64,000 nucleotides of DNA from Durusdinium trenchii (Eukaryota; Sar; Dinophyceae; Suessiales; Symbiodiniaceae), in contig CAXAMN010006446.1 in assembly GCA_963970005.1 (NCBI GenBank), positions 961,844 to 1,025,843 of the forward strand, given 5' to 3'. The notes beneath the pieces were generated by a model. That model searched no databases, was not told where the DNA came from, and saw only the letters and a list, made by a program, of their open reading frames with translations. This document shows, piece by piece, positions 11,213-22,908 of the stretch. Made by a program: the position numbers and the translations under genes. Positions within the stretch are counted from its first letter, which is position 1. The number at the start of each line of letters is the position of its first letter.

Positions 11213-11395
11213 TCGCCCGCACTCGACACGCACGATCTCCGCAGAGGGTTGCGCCGGACAAAGCCAAGNNNNNNNNNNCTCGACACGCACGATCTCCGCA
11301 GAGGGTTGCGCCGGACAAAGCCAAGTCGCACTCTCGCCTGCATTTCGCGCCCTCGACACGCACGATCTCCGCAGAGGGCTGCGCCGGCACTGCCC
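11213..11395 (+). repeat. 73-bp tandem array, collapsed at an N gap
   Basis: Units containing TCGACACGCACGATCTCCGC and AGAGGGTTGCGCCGGAC. The N run at 11269-11278 interrupts it, so the true copy number is unknown. Confidence 0.9.
11269..11278. other. Assembly gap (10 N)
   Basis: Ten N inside the 73-bp array of copy A. Confidence 1.
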
Positions 11396-11709
11396 CCGGC
11401 CTTAAGAGAGAAAGTTAAGAAGAGCGAGAGGTGAAGATGTGAGATGTAGATGTGAGGATGTGAAGATGAGCAGAGATGTAGATGTGAGGATGTGAAGATG
11501 AGCAGAGATGTAGATGTGCAGATGTGAACATGAGATGTAGATGTGTGAAGATGAAGATGAGCAAAGATGTAGATGTGCAGATGTGAAGATGAGCAGAGAT
11601 ATAGGTGAGAATGTGATTGTGCAGAGGTGAAGATGTGAAGATGTAGATGAGGTGTAGTTCTGCAGATGTTTTTTTACGAAGAACCCTTCGCAGGCGCTTT
11701 CGGGAGAAA

Positions 11710-14271
11710 GGGGAGGACGAGAGGGAAAAAGGGGAGGACGAGAGGGAGGGAATTTTGGGAGGGGTTTAGTAAGGTATATTTCTGTCAGACTCTTGAAGGG
11801 GATGGTGATCGATTGGGTGAGAGTGCAGTTCTACAGGCCTACAGGTAAGCATTTCTTTCCTAGAGGTTCAATCTTCACGTTTGTGGAAAGGGTTAAGTAG
11901 TGATGGTGATACTGAAGCCTCCCGGCCAGAACAGGAGGAGCCTTCGGAAGCTTCTCCGTTGGCCAACCTGCCTCAAGGACTTACCACATTGGGTGCTTCA
12001 AGCATCTATCTGAGACAAAACATGGACACAAGGCAGCACAAATGGATCTTGCACGCACCACGTAAGCAAATTCTTCCGCACACGACACGTTGGGACAGGT
12101 CCTTTCGGGTAAAAAGAACACGGTTTGGCCATCATCATGTGGGTGTGTCCTTCAAAAAAACCAGTTGGACTGGAACATAGATCGACTCAGCCAAACCGAA
12201 GCCCATTGGCTTCAAGAACCTCGAGGATCGAAACTCAACAGAACATGTTGATATAACGGTCGACTCTTTGCTTGCAAGAGTAAAACGATCCGCACACCAA
12301 TTCACGCCAACCCATTCATGTCAACAGGGCCGACCTGCAACCCCCCCGAAGACGGACGTGGGTTGTCTGTGTTCTTCGCGTGGTCTGCCGTCCAGTGGTT
12401 CCTCCCTTGCAACGATCCTCATATTGGTCCATGTTGAGGTCCCTGGTATGAGAGTTTTCATTGAAAGAGGCGAAGAACCACGTACGGAGAGTCCAAGCCC
12501 ATCATAAAGTGGATCAAGAACCAATTGGTTCATATTTATGACCTCTCCCGAAGCAAACACGTTATTTCGGCATTGGAGTGCCGAGACTCCAGATCGCTTT
12601 GACCCCTTCTTCCTCACACTTTCACACCAGGAGGCTAAGAGCTCCCAGAGGGACTCCACACGCTCCTGGCCAGGAGGTACTTAGCAAAATGATCAAGATG
12701 TCGCTCATATTTACCATACTATTTTAAAGCTTATTCTTCAAAGCATCTATGGGTTTCGATGCCAAGGCAGCTTGGGCGTTTTCCATTTCGACCGAGGATG
12801 TCTTTCTCCAGTGCACGGCCCGCCTGAGGCGAACCCCAAAGAACACCCCTGGTTTTCCCCACGGTTGCAATGAACGGAGTACTACACAACTGGTCAACCT
12901 ACTCCCGGTCTCTTAGGTTTTCAGGTTTGAAACCGCATGGGCACATGAAGCCTCGGCTCCTGCGAGGTGAGGGTCTGGTCACATGTTCAACCGTTCCTGG
13001 ATGTTCTGCGTCTCTCCCACTGGTTTGTTGCCGCTCCTGCCGTAGGTCCTCTATCTCCTGGCAGGCTCGCAGGCTCGCTTTGGCGCCCGTCGCCCGTCTG
13101 TGACAAAGAAGGGACCGGCCCATGTCCTCCCGAGGCCCAGGAGTTCCCTGCGATTCCTCAGCCCACCATGGTTTTGTTGGTCTGAAAAGCCGAGAGACAA
13201 AAATGGCTGAGCCTACGGACCGGCTGGACTACAAAACCAGGTAAACCGGTAAACCATATTTTTTGATGGTCTTTGAAGGCTATTGTTACACAGTTACACC
13301 GATCAACCACCAAACTTGCGGGATTGGGCCGCCATCGACTCTCAATCCATCGATGGAAGGAACAGCTTTTTTCTAGTGCTTTGCCCTGGCATCTGGCCGG
13401 GAAAAGATCTCCCAAAAAGCTGGTTCACCGAAAGTGGAAGCCTAGAAAACCCTTCAAGGGAGGAGAGTCGGTGAGATGCTGTGAACCAGGAACATGATGG
13501 ATCATGGCGGATCATGGCACACGTCCCACTTTTTTGATCCTTCATTCGTTTTGTGACTCTGAGGGCTCCCTCGTGTTCACCCCTTCTCAGCTGGTCTACC
13601 AGCCTCAAACTTCTGCAGCCACTCTGCTTGCAGCTCCGTGGTCCTCAGAGACCGCAGGCGAACCGACACGCGATGGCCGGCGCTCCGTAGTTCTACGCGA
13701 CGGGCGCGTTCCGTTCCCAGGTTCAGATGGTCTACAGGATGTCTGGATTCTTCACCCATGTTTTGAACACTCCGGTGATGTTTTGAACACCTTTGCGCAC
13801 CGGGACCAACCTGTCAGGTGGCGTTTTTTCGAGAGCCTCTGACATCAAACACGTCCTTCCCTTGGCATCTTTCCTCTTGTCTTGCCATGGCATAACCTCA
13901 CGAAACGCACCTCCGAAAAAACATCCCCCCTCGCCGTGAAAACCTGTCCACCCAGTGGCAAGCACACGGAGGTGCTATTTGGGAGGCAGTAGCTGGCACA
14001 CCAGCCCCGATCATCGCACATCTGGATGATGCCTCGCTGGCGTCACTTGGCAAGACGACGAAACCGGAGATCCGGGCACTCTCTTGCTTGCTTGATGTGC
14101 GGATCCACGAAACTGCGCCATCTAACTCAACCGGTGATCCCCTTTGAGATACCGCAGTTTCACACCAATCGCGCTCAGAAAAAGAACAAAGAGGACACTG
14201 TGAGCGACCAGCCATTGGTCACATGAAGGCAGTGGGGATCGAATCGACCGTGAAAAAATGCGATTCGACGA
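11710..14271. other. Mostly unassigned, with weak candidate exons
   Basis: Candidate minus-strand exons without a family are about 12671-12610 (ERVESLWELLASWCESVRK after CCAG|GAG), 13110-12980 (ACQEIEDLRQERQQTSGRD) and 13720-13590 (ELRSAGHRVSVRLRSLRTTE, then LQAEWLQKFE, ending at a possible GC donor). None can be joined with confidence. No arrays were seen. Confidence 0.3.
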
Positions 14272-14362
14272 TGTATTAATAACAAGAAGCCACTAGTAAC
14301 AAGTGCATCGCTACTAGTAACAAGTGCCTTACTAGTAGTAACAAGAAGCTATTAATTTAAAG
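14272..14362. repeat. Dispersed module repeat copy
   Basis: ACTAGTAACAAGTGCATCGC, CTACTAGTAACAAGTGCC and TTACTAGTAGTAACAAGAAG in series. Confidence 0.85.
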
Positions 14363-15631
14363 CGACTGTAGTATGTCCATGACAGTTCTCACATTGGCAA
14401 TCAGTACGCCATGAACGCTCTTGTTGGGCCAGAACTGGGAAGACGGTGAGCCGCCGTACAATCCCTGCACCTCCAAAACGGGGGAAGTTTGGACCATCCA
14501 CTGAACCGTGTAAGCATTATGTAGCATCAAAGCACTGAAAGCATCGGCATGACCATCACTGAAAGTTCAAAGCATTGAAGCCACTCAACAGCCAAGGCTT
14601 TTAGGGACCATCTGAAATTTACACTTCCTTGTAGCAAGAAGCTACTAGGTTGGAGGGCCATCGCTTCTAATCCCTTCCTCTCCCATCCTTCCCCTCCAAG
14701 TGGCTCTCGGCGGCCGAGCGAGTGAGGCCTGTCGGACGAGTGAGGCCTGTGTCTCGTCCGAAAGACTCGAAGGAAACAGAAAGAGGGCCCAGCCCCCCCG
14801 CCGGGATGGAGAGGTCCCTTTTGGTTTTGAAGTCTGGGTTTCCATTTCCGTTTGATGTGGAGCATTCATTTAGGCTCGCAGGACACCATGGTTTTTGGCT
14901 GTTCATGGAAGAAACCGTACCCATCATACAGTTGTAGCAATCAACGGCACCTTGGACTTGCAAGTTAAACTGGAGCCAGTCGTTCATGGACAAAGGCCTA
15001 TACGGGAATCACACGTCGCAATCGCTTGACTTTAATGTGCAGTTTTCAGTTGCCATCAGTTGCTCAAATCCCAAAGCAAATGGACGAGAGAGCCATACCC
15101 CAACCACAGACCCATCACTCTCCTTCTTCACAGCCTGGTGAGACTGGTGAGAAAAACATGCTGGGAATGGGAATCAAAATCTATCCTTTTTTTTGACGGT
15201 GCTATATGGTGCTACTTGGGTCGTCTGGTGGATGAATTACGGGAGAATTCCCCTACCACGCTGTGCTAGGTCCATTGAAGCTGGGTTGATTCAAGTATCC
15301 AGGTGAGCATCAAATCCCAAAGGGAAGCTTTGGATGAGCAACCCCTCCATAAAGGGAAGGAAACAGCTTTCACTTGGCCAAAACTGACAGAACACATCGA
15401 TTCACCATCCAACACAAACGGGCCACTTTAATTTCAGCCCCAAACGCTCCGTGGCCCGACACGGCGCGATGCGGCCTCGGGAGAGGAGGACCTGCGGCGC
15501 CGCTTCCTTCGGATCAAACAGGGCCGCCTGGGCGAACCGAAGCGACTGAGGCGGGTCGAGTCGGTGGGGAGAGCGCCGCGGGCAGCGACACGGACAAGGT
15601 ATGGCGGAAGTGTTGAAGGATTAAAGGTCTT
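14363..15631. other. No recognised gene
   Basis: A minus-strand open stretch near 14993-14860 (MNDWLQFNLQVQGAVDCYNC) is a weak exon candidate. A module fragment with AGCTACTAGGTTGGAGGGCC lies near 14650. A GC-rich patch at 15450-15600 is open on the plus strand but unrecognised. Confidence 0.25.
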
Positions 15632-15708
15632 CTAGTAACAAGAAGCTACTAGTAACAAGTGCATCGCTACTAGTAACAAGTGCCTTACTAGTAGTAACAA
15701 GAAGCTAT
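15632..15708. repeat. Dispersed module repeat copy
   Basis: Same order of modules as the copy at 14272-14362, nearly identical over about 70 bp. Confidence 0.85.
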
Positions 15709-18469
15709 GAGAAACAATATAGGATTAAAGGTCTTCTTCGACCAGAAACGTAGTTTTCTCATGGCGGGTCTCTGCAGGAATTGATCCTCACAGCTTGCTT
15801 CATGCTTGTGAGTCAAGCCGACGCCGATGAACATGTTTTGCACAACCGATGGCCGAGGGTGTAGAATCATCGGGTCGCCCATAGCACTGGTAGCAAACCC
15901 AACGCAGTCTTTTCAACCAAGGTGAACAATCAACGGAACTCATGAATTCCTTCGAACCTGTCCTCCTCGGTCGTCGCCCGACCGCGTCCGTCCTGTAGTT
16001 GACTTATTTAGAAGGAATGAGTCCAGCAACCAACTCCGCCAGCTCATCAAGAAACTTCTATTGTGGAGAATGAAAAGGAAGTCAAATTTACAGCGGTGAA
16101 ATGGACCTCTGGCGTGCAAGCGCAAGCTTCGTCATAGAAAGCCCCAATCCATCCTGTCGGTGCCCATCCAAGCGACCAAAAACAAAGGCGACGTTGGAAC
16201 GCAGTTCTCGCCTCGTCACCCCCTGTATACTCGCCTCTGAACTCTTTCTTGGACTCGTCGCCCGGGTTGCGGCAAACCGTCACCGTCACCGACTCTACGT
16301 CGCGTGCCGTCGCGTCACCCCGGCCCTGCAGCAGTTTCTGCCGAAGCCACACAGGTCCCATTGAAGCAAACCGTCGGCACCGGCCGCTGCAAGGTCAGCT
16401 GGGCGACGTAGGGCTGGCGCGAGTGGAAGAGAGATTTGGCAGCGCAGGTGGCTGGTGTCGGCTTTAGGGAACAAGGGATCTTCGGGATGATTCCATTTTG
16501 GGACCCACTTCTGAAGAGCCTCGTTCGAAGAGACGCTTGGATTTGGAGCGAAGAGAAGCTCTGAACGGACTAGGCCCCTCAAGGGGCCCCTGAGGTCCTT
16601 TTCGAGCTCCGGTACTGCGAGAGTGAGAGGAAACACGGCCCCAGAAGGCTGGAATCTTGGGTGGAGTTCCGGATTCGATGTCTTCACTGACAAACTCTCC
16701 AAACTTTCCAACAGCCTCAAAAATGGAACATTAGAACATGAGCGCATAAGGGAGGTGGTATCTTTTGATGTCATACGAAAGGTGATTCACGTGGCCCAGA
16801 CAAGTTAAAAAACAGGAGCCCAGTCAGTCCAGTCAGTCAAGGGGAAGAAAAGTCATGAAAATCACATACTCCACCACCTGGTTGCTGAAGCCAGTCATTT
16901 GTTATGATACGATATGATTCTGCCAAGTCCTCCAAAAAAGAACAGTTCAACCGTTCAACCCCATCCACAGCACACAGCTGGGCCAACCATCAGCCGCCCT
17001 GAAGCGCCCTCCAGGGGCTTTTCCCGACGGTGCCTGCAACGACCTCAAGGGCCGCCCGGTGGCCAAGATCACTTGCACCTCGGACCACCCCCCGGAGCTT
17101 CCCGAGCGCTCCCCGGTCGAAGCTCCGCGAGGACGGCGGCTCCGGTGCATCCGCACGGAGCACGGACTCCGCTGGGACGGACGGAGTGTCCTTCGTGCGA
17201 GGAAGGACCGGAGCTTCCGAAGGGCAGGCCACGGACAGCACACATCCAATGATTCCAACCCAAACGCTCAGTCCTTTGGAGCCTTGGAGGGTCGAGACTC
17301 TCCACAAGACTCTAGAAGTACACGTCAAATGGGGTCATACCATCTACGGAATCAGGGCTCCTGGCCTCACTACGAACGGATCGCTCCTTCACCGATCGAA
17401 CGCCGCTACGAACGGAGCAAGGACGGGGCTTCGTGTCTTGAAGATCCGTCGACCGACGGAATGGCCTGTTCCCACATGTCCCACTGCCGACGGAAGACGC
17501 GCCCGGTGAAGACTTCGTGACGACCCCGAAGAGGACCGGTTGGTTGAGAGGAAGGGCGAAAGAAAAGAAACCGGGTTGCGGGTCTCTTGAAACAACTGGA
17601 ACATATATCAGCCTGGCGGCCTGCGCCAGGTGTTTTTGGTTTTTCCTTCACCCCACCTGAAGTCTTTGGAAGTGTTGCCCATTCTTTCACCGAGTGGCTC
17701 CTGCTGCTTCCTTGGGACACGCGAACCAGTCATGTCTCACATGTGCGGTCGCTGATGAGATCGGGGGAAGGGCTCGGAATCTCTCGACCAAACCGATTTG
17801 GTTTTGGAAGGAGTTGGGAGGTAACCTAGGTTCAATGAGGCCTACCACCCTGAACCCACCCCCCTGATGGGAACATCGAACAGAACCACTGGCCTTGGTA
17901 CGAATCACGGGTCTCAACCACGGGAACCGGAGGATACTGTATACCATTCCTTATTCTCTACGCAGCCGCGTGTCCTTCCTCTACAAATCAATGACGTCTC
18001 TCCAAGTTGAGATCTTTGGAGGTTGGGAGCAACGCCCGGTTTTGACCTCGATCGTGCGATGATGAACGTTAGCAGCTAAGGCAAGTAATTGGGTCCTACG
18101 GTCGACCCTCGAACCCCTCCTTACACAAGCAAAGGTGGGACCTTCCGAAAACCTTCCTGCAATGACCCCAATAGGAATTTGGTTGTTTGAAGTCGAAGCC
18201 TGCTTGAAGTCGAAACGACGACTTCTAAAGGGAAAATGGTCTTCCACCAAGCAATTACAGCTGGTTGTTCGAGGATGCAGTTTTTTAGTCCTGAAGCCAA
18301 CTCACATCTCAGCCTCCATGTATCTGTTCTTGGGTTTCCTCGCTCGGGGACCCAACCACTTGGACGTTCCACCCAAAAACAAAGACCCATTCCACTCTTC
18401 TTTTGAAACCCTTTTTGCTAGGAACCTCCTCGCGTTTGGGCTTTCTAACCGCCTTCCATAACCATCCTT
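15709..18469. other. No recognised gene
   Basis: GC-rich patches (16950-17240 especially) are open on both strands and may be exons, but neither strand gives a family match. A module-repeat copy lies at 17343-17426. Confidence 0.25.
17343..17426. repeat. Dispersed module repeat copy
   Basis: GGGCTCCTGGCCTCACTACG, then CGCTACGAACGGAGCAAGGA: the CTACGAACGG subtype of the family. Confidence 0.8.
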
Positions 18470-18673
18470 TCAAGGGCCCGTCCCACGGCGGGAACGTGCC
18501 GGACCGGCCCCATCCGTGGCCCCAGCGGCGACGCGTTGGATCGCCTTCAAGGTCCGCTCGCTCAGCGCGTGGACCTCGTTCAGCGTGGTCCTCGGACCGG
18601 CTGAGCGCTCCAAGCGCATGGTGCGGCCGATCTCAGATGGAACGTGTTTGTCCAAGTTCGTCGAATGCATCAC
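18470..18673 (-). CDS. Unidentified candidate exon
   Basis: The minus strand is open for about 67 codons reading HSTNLDKHVPSEIGRTMRLE and LNEVHALSERTLKAIQRVAA, a composition and amphipathic pattern typical of real protein. The plus strand is also open here. No family is recognised and no neighbouring exon could be joined. Confidence 0.3.
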   Translation of the reverse strand: MMHSTNLDKHVPSEIGRTMRLERSAGPRTTLNEVHALSERTLKAIQRVAAGATDGAGPARSRRGTGP

Positions 18674-18785
18674 CTTTGACTCGTGACCATGACTATCAGC
18701 ATCCAGCTGTCAGGCAAATTCGACGATCGCCCATGTCTGAGGTATCAGTATCAGACATGTACTGTGACATGGAACCACTCTCATT

Positions 18786-19262
18786 GCGTAAAGCCATTGC
18801 TAGTAGGAGGTTGGAGACCATTACTTACTAGGGTGAAGGCTATTGCTATTAGGAGCAAGGCAAGGACGCTACGAACGGGGCTCCTGGCACCGCTACGAAC
18901 GGAGCAGGGAGGCTACGAACGGGTGGAGGCCATCGCTCTTGGATCGTTCCTATTTCCGTAACAAGAAGCTATTAGTAACAAGTGCCACGCTACTAGTAAC
19001 AGGTGCCTTACTAGTAGTAACAAGAAGCTATTAGTAACAAGTGCCACGCTACTAGTAACAGGTGCCTTACTAGTAGTAACAAGAAGCTATTAGTAACAAG
19101 TGCCACGCTACTAGTAACAGGTGCCTTACTAGTAGTAACAAGAAGCTATTAGAATTTAATTAATTATTACCCTTTCTCCTTTGACTTATTGTTTCTAATA
19201 GCGTCCTTGTTACTACTAGTAAGGCACTTGTTACTAGAAGCGTGGCACTTGTTCCTAGATGC
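18786..19262. repeat. Large module-repeat cluster: mixed units, 59-bp triplication and inverted arm
   Basis: At 18786-18960 CTACGAACGG-type modules alternate with GGTTGGAGGCC blocks. From 18959 to about 19150 a 59-bp unit (AACAAGAAGCTATTAG, TGCCACGCTACTAGTAAC, AGGTGCCTTACTAGTAG) is repeated three times almost exactly. After an AT-rich spacer (19151-19194) one inverted unit follows (19195-19262), so the cluster can fold back. Confidence 0.9.
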
Positions 19263-20653
19263 CTCTCCCATCGCCGAGCGTCCCATCCAGGTCCAGCGCC
19301 ACGGCCCGGAAGCGGCCCCGGGCGAAGCGAGACGTCCGGGCCGCTGCATCGGCGGCTTTCATCGCAGAGGACAGTCCGGTGACTGGGGTGTTGACAGGTG
19401 TTTTTCCATAAGGAAACAGGAGTTATGAGTTGCTTTATCATACAAAAAACAACAAGAGAACAACTGGGACTTTGTTTTTTTTTTCAACATTTTCATTTAT
19501 ACTATTGTGTTCTATATAAGCGGATCTTTGCAGATTTAGGTGGTGAACTTTCATTTTAGACCCTGTCTTGAAACATGGTACAAAAGTAAAAAACAAAGAG
19601 CGGCATCTTTCTTTCATCTGTCTCCAGAGTCTTTTCATTGGTTTTCTTCCCGCAGCCTGCTTTTCAGGCGGAGAACCCACTGACTGTTTGCTCAACATAA
19701 GGCGTTTGCTTTCCCAAGTCAAGTGGAGGACCTTACCCTTGCCCTGATACAGTCTGATAAATTCAAGAACTGGAAAACCGACCTACGGCCCCACGGTCTA
19801 AAATGAAAGAACCAAAGCACGTACAGATTGTCTATCATGAACAGGGTGCAGAGGTCTACTGGCAATTTTCGCACCATGTTAGACCTCAACGCGTCGACCC
19901 CTATTCAATTGAGGCTCACTCATTCTAGACCCTAAGTAGTTGAGGGTCTGTTTTCGCCAGTTCTCAAGACCTTGAGCCAAGATCTGGAGTCTCGACCACT
20001 GTAGACACCAGTCCCAAGCAGAAACAAGTCTAGATGCTTCCCCAGTCCCCCACTTGTTATGTAAGGATAGCAACCATTTGTTTCTGGTTTGTTTGGGCTT
20101 CCTCGTACAAGCGGACGTGGCCTTGAGTAGCTTACTGAGCTATGTGGAAGTGGCTGCCACAAGAATCCTTCGCCCCATGTCATGTGACTCCCATCACCAT
20201 GCCAACTCCGCTTCGTCTCCTCCGTCCGAGCGGCGGTCATGGCATCAGCAGACCGACCGACGGCTTCTTTCCTTCCTACTACCTGGTGTCGGTCGACCGG
20301 GGGGCGGCAGCCAGGATGGCCAGGTCCTCCTTCACGACACTCCCTGAACACTCACATGGAAAACCGTGGACGGCGTCGCCCCAGTGGAATTACAATTTTT
20401 GCGAAGACCGAAGAGGGATGAGCAGGGGGTGAACTCACCGCACTTCCGTGTGAGTTCCAAGAAGAGTTCGCTTCTCTCTTCCTCGAACGAACCCATAGAC
20501 TTCCAACCACTATTAAATTAATAGGCTTTAACGAACCAACTAAGGATTTTACACTACAAAAACCAGTTCAACCTTTTTTTCAAATGGTCTTGGAAGTCTA
20601 CGGAAGGGTTGCGACTGAACAGCCGTTTCCTTCCTCTTCGCTGTCAACCAGCC
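19263..20653. other. No recognised gene
   Basis: Contains the downstream flank of UBL-LRR gene A. I see open frames on both strands but no family, array or foldback. Confidence 0.3.
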
Positions 20654-22783
20654 TCACGTGGGCGCAGAGCGGGCCGGAACGTCCGGAAGGTCCGGGAAGA
20701 GGCGACCCAGCTGATCTTTCAGAGACTCCGGTAGCTTCAGATGGCTCAACGAAGCACAGCCTAGGAAGGCCTCGTCTTCAATATACGTCGAATCTGGAAT
20801 GATTAATGTGGTCAAAGAACTGCAGCCAGAGAAGGCACTTCTTCTTATCCGAGTGACCGTCTCAGGGATCGTCAAGGTTGTTAAAGAGCTGCACTCTGCA
20901 AAGGCAGCAAGACCAATCTCAGTAGCAGAGTTGGGGAGCGTGACATTTACAAGCGACCTGCACCCATAGAAGGCTTTGTGTTCAACAGTAGTGACAGAGT
21001 CCGGGATCCTGACCTTTGCCAGGGATGTGCACGCTGAGAAGGCATGGTATCCAATCCGATCGACAGAGTCAGGGATGGTCACACTTCTCAGGGATTTGCA
21101 CCCTGCGAAGGCATAGGCTTGAATCTCTTTCACGGAGTCAGGGATCTTCACATGCGCGAGGGAACTACAGCCATAGAAGGAACTATCCTCAATCTGAGTG
21201 ACGGAGTCCGGGATCCTCACCTTCGCCAGGGAAGAGCATCCTGAGAAGGCACTGTCGCCGATTCGCGTCACCGAGTCGGGGATCTGCACATCGACGAGCG
21301 CCGCGCACCCAGCGAAGGCGCTGGGGCCGATCACCGCCACCGACACCGGGACGCTCACGCGGAGCAGCGCCGTGCAGCCGGCGAAGGCGCCCAGTTCCAT
21401 GACCTGCACTCCGTCGCGGATCCGCACGTCTCGCAGCTCCTTCCGATCGTAGCCAGAGGTTCTTTTGTTGGTGCACTCCACCGCGGGGTTCATCGTGAAA
21501 AGGACCTCGGGAAGATCCCAGTCTTGGTGGGGTGTACCTATAGAACTATGGAGGGTTCACTGCATGGACCTCGGGGAAACCAGGGTGACATTGTCGTGAC
21601 AATCGCGGCAACAGTTCTTTTGCCTTTTTCCATAAGCATGAAAGGTCGTATTGTTTACAGAAGCTCTTTGATGGTGGGCTTCTACCATTTAGCAAGGAGA
21701 AAGATTGCAATGGATATTGTACGGCATTGTCCATGACTGACTCGTGACAGCCCCATTCACAGCCCCTGACAGGACGCCGGCGACAGGACTGCTTGACATT
21801 GAGACTTATTGGAGAACTTGACATTCAGCAACCAATCCGCCTGCAAATCTGCTGGAGACAAGGCTGAAACCACCATCTCATCATCATCCAGCTTCCTTAG
21901 TAACTTAGTGCAGGTGCATGAGGCTGGATGTAGAGCATAGTATAACACAATATATGACATGTTCAGGCTGGGTTCTTGTGCGTGACTGAACTTTATTCAG
22001 TGCTAGTGCTACCCTCAAACCTGGAGAGGTACACATGCCATCGACTTAGGATTGTCTGTGCGGTGCCAAGCTAGGCTTCCAAATTTCTGATTCAAAAATA
22101 AATCAACCATCGCAAAGACCTCGGGGCACCTCACTTGGAGTGCAAGCTGCAAGCACACGCTTCGAGACGCCTTCGAGAAGGTTTCCTTCGAAGCCACTGA
22201 CCCAAAAAGAAAGCCTTCTCAGCCGGATAACAGGCACAACATATGGGAGTGTTTCCTTCTTCTCAGCCACGGAACTTCCACAAAACGTCTCAATGTCATG
22301 ACAATGCCAGGCTTCCTTCCCTCGGGGCGGATCACATGCACGATGGTGAGCTGCCGAGTGATCGGGTCTTCAGATGGATGCCAGGCCTGTCTGTCATGGA
22401 ATTCAGTGCATGTTCCAGCCTATTTCGAGCAGTGAAACATGTTGGATGAACAGGAAAAAGAGAGATGCCCCAAAATACCTAGAGGAACCAAAAGCCAGTG
22501 CTTGGAGGGTCTTCTTATTCCGATACACAACCATTTAGATGTCCATTCATTCAGTGTTAGACAGTCGAGGTGGACTGAGGGTGGATCGTGATGCAACACT
22601 CCTGAGCCCACCACACGTGTCCCAGTCCCCCCCTATCATTCGCCGTCCATTTGCAGAAACCCACATGCCTGCCTTCATACGTTCCTTCATCTCCCTGATC
22701 GTCGTATCTGGCATGACTTCTAAGACACGAACATCGCCATTCATCAACTGCATGCTGATTGAGGTGGGGCTCGCTGCCGCCAT
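20654..22783 (-). CDS. UBL-LRR gene A: ubiquitin-like N-terminus fused to BspA-type leucine-rich repeats
   Basis: Four exons: 22783-22673, 22386-22307, 21895-21841 and 21505-20654 (stop). They join in frame to a predicted 365-residue protein. Residues 1 to about 82 form a ubiquitin-like beta-grasp spread over three exons: MQLMNGDVRVLEVMPDTTI and EMKERMK, then WHPSEDPITRQLTIVHVI, then DDDEMVVSALSP. Exon 4 starts VLFTMNPAVEC and then has about ten 23-residue BspA/LRR_5 repeats of the pattern IPDSVTRIGDSAFSGCSSL, ending KDQLGRLFPDLP. Introns 1 and 3 have GC donors (ATGAAG|GC, TTGCAG|GC). The intron 22306-21896 needs a non-standard donor (CCTGG|CA), so that junction is the weakest. No transmembrane segment is seen. 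The role is unknown; LRR_5 repeats usually mediate protein binding. It is a paralogue of gene B 4-8 kb away, in the same orientation. Confidence 0.82.
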
Positions 22784-22802
22784 GGCGAAAGCAAGTCATG
22801 TA

Positions 22803-22908
22803 ACTAGAATTAAGTTTTTACTTTAAACTTAATTCTAATAGCTTCTTTGTTACTACTAGTAAGGCACCTGTTACTACTAGCGTGGCACTTGTTACTCGAA
22901 GCGAACAA
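22803..22908. repeat. Dispersed module repeat, half foldback
   Basis: An AT-rich hairpin (AATTAAGTTTTTACTTTAAA, then CTTAATT) is followed by TACTACTAGTAAGGCACCTG and TAGCGTGGCACTTGTTAC. It starts 20 bp upstream of the gene A start codon. Confidence 0.85.

Larger units (their letters stand above)
9676..11709 (+). mobile_element. Composite satellite element, copy A
   Basis: It starts with AAACTAGACGACGGTTGGCC and ends with GAAGAACCCTTCGC then GCTTTCGGGAGAAA, the same termini as copies B and C. The first 700 bp are a purine-rich GATGTG/AGAAAG minisatellite-like tract specific to this copy. Then come the 60-bp array (10403-11212), the 73-bp array (11213-11395, with an N gap) and a GATGTGAAGATGAGCAGAG tract (11430-11660). 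CCCGAGAGC near the left end and GCTTTCGGG at the right end form a short imperfect inverted repeat. I see no transposase or other protein gene inside. Confidence 0.7.

Noticed and set aside
10403-11395. CRISPR array
   Set aside because: Units are contiguous 60- and 73-bp tandem repeats without unique spacers, in a eukaryotic context with no cas-like genes.
10414-11434. Overlapping ORFs with LYYKVASSQLPAP repeats in the 60-bp array
   Set aside because: They follow only from a 60-bp period; several frames are open at once and unit-length changes break each frame.
19971-19980. Minus-strand TTGGCTCAAG, the last 10 bases of the dinoflagellate spliced leader as I recall it
   Set aside because: The preceding leader bases are absent and no gene start follows, so chance is the better explanation.
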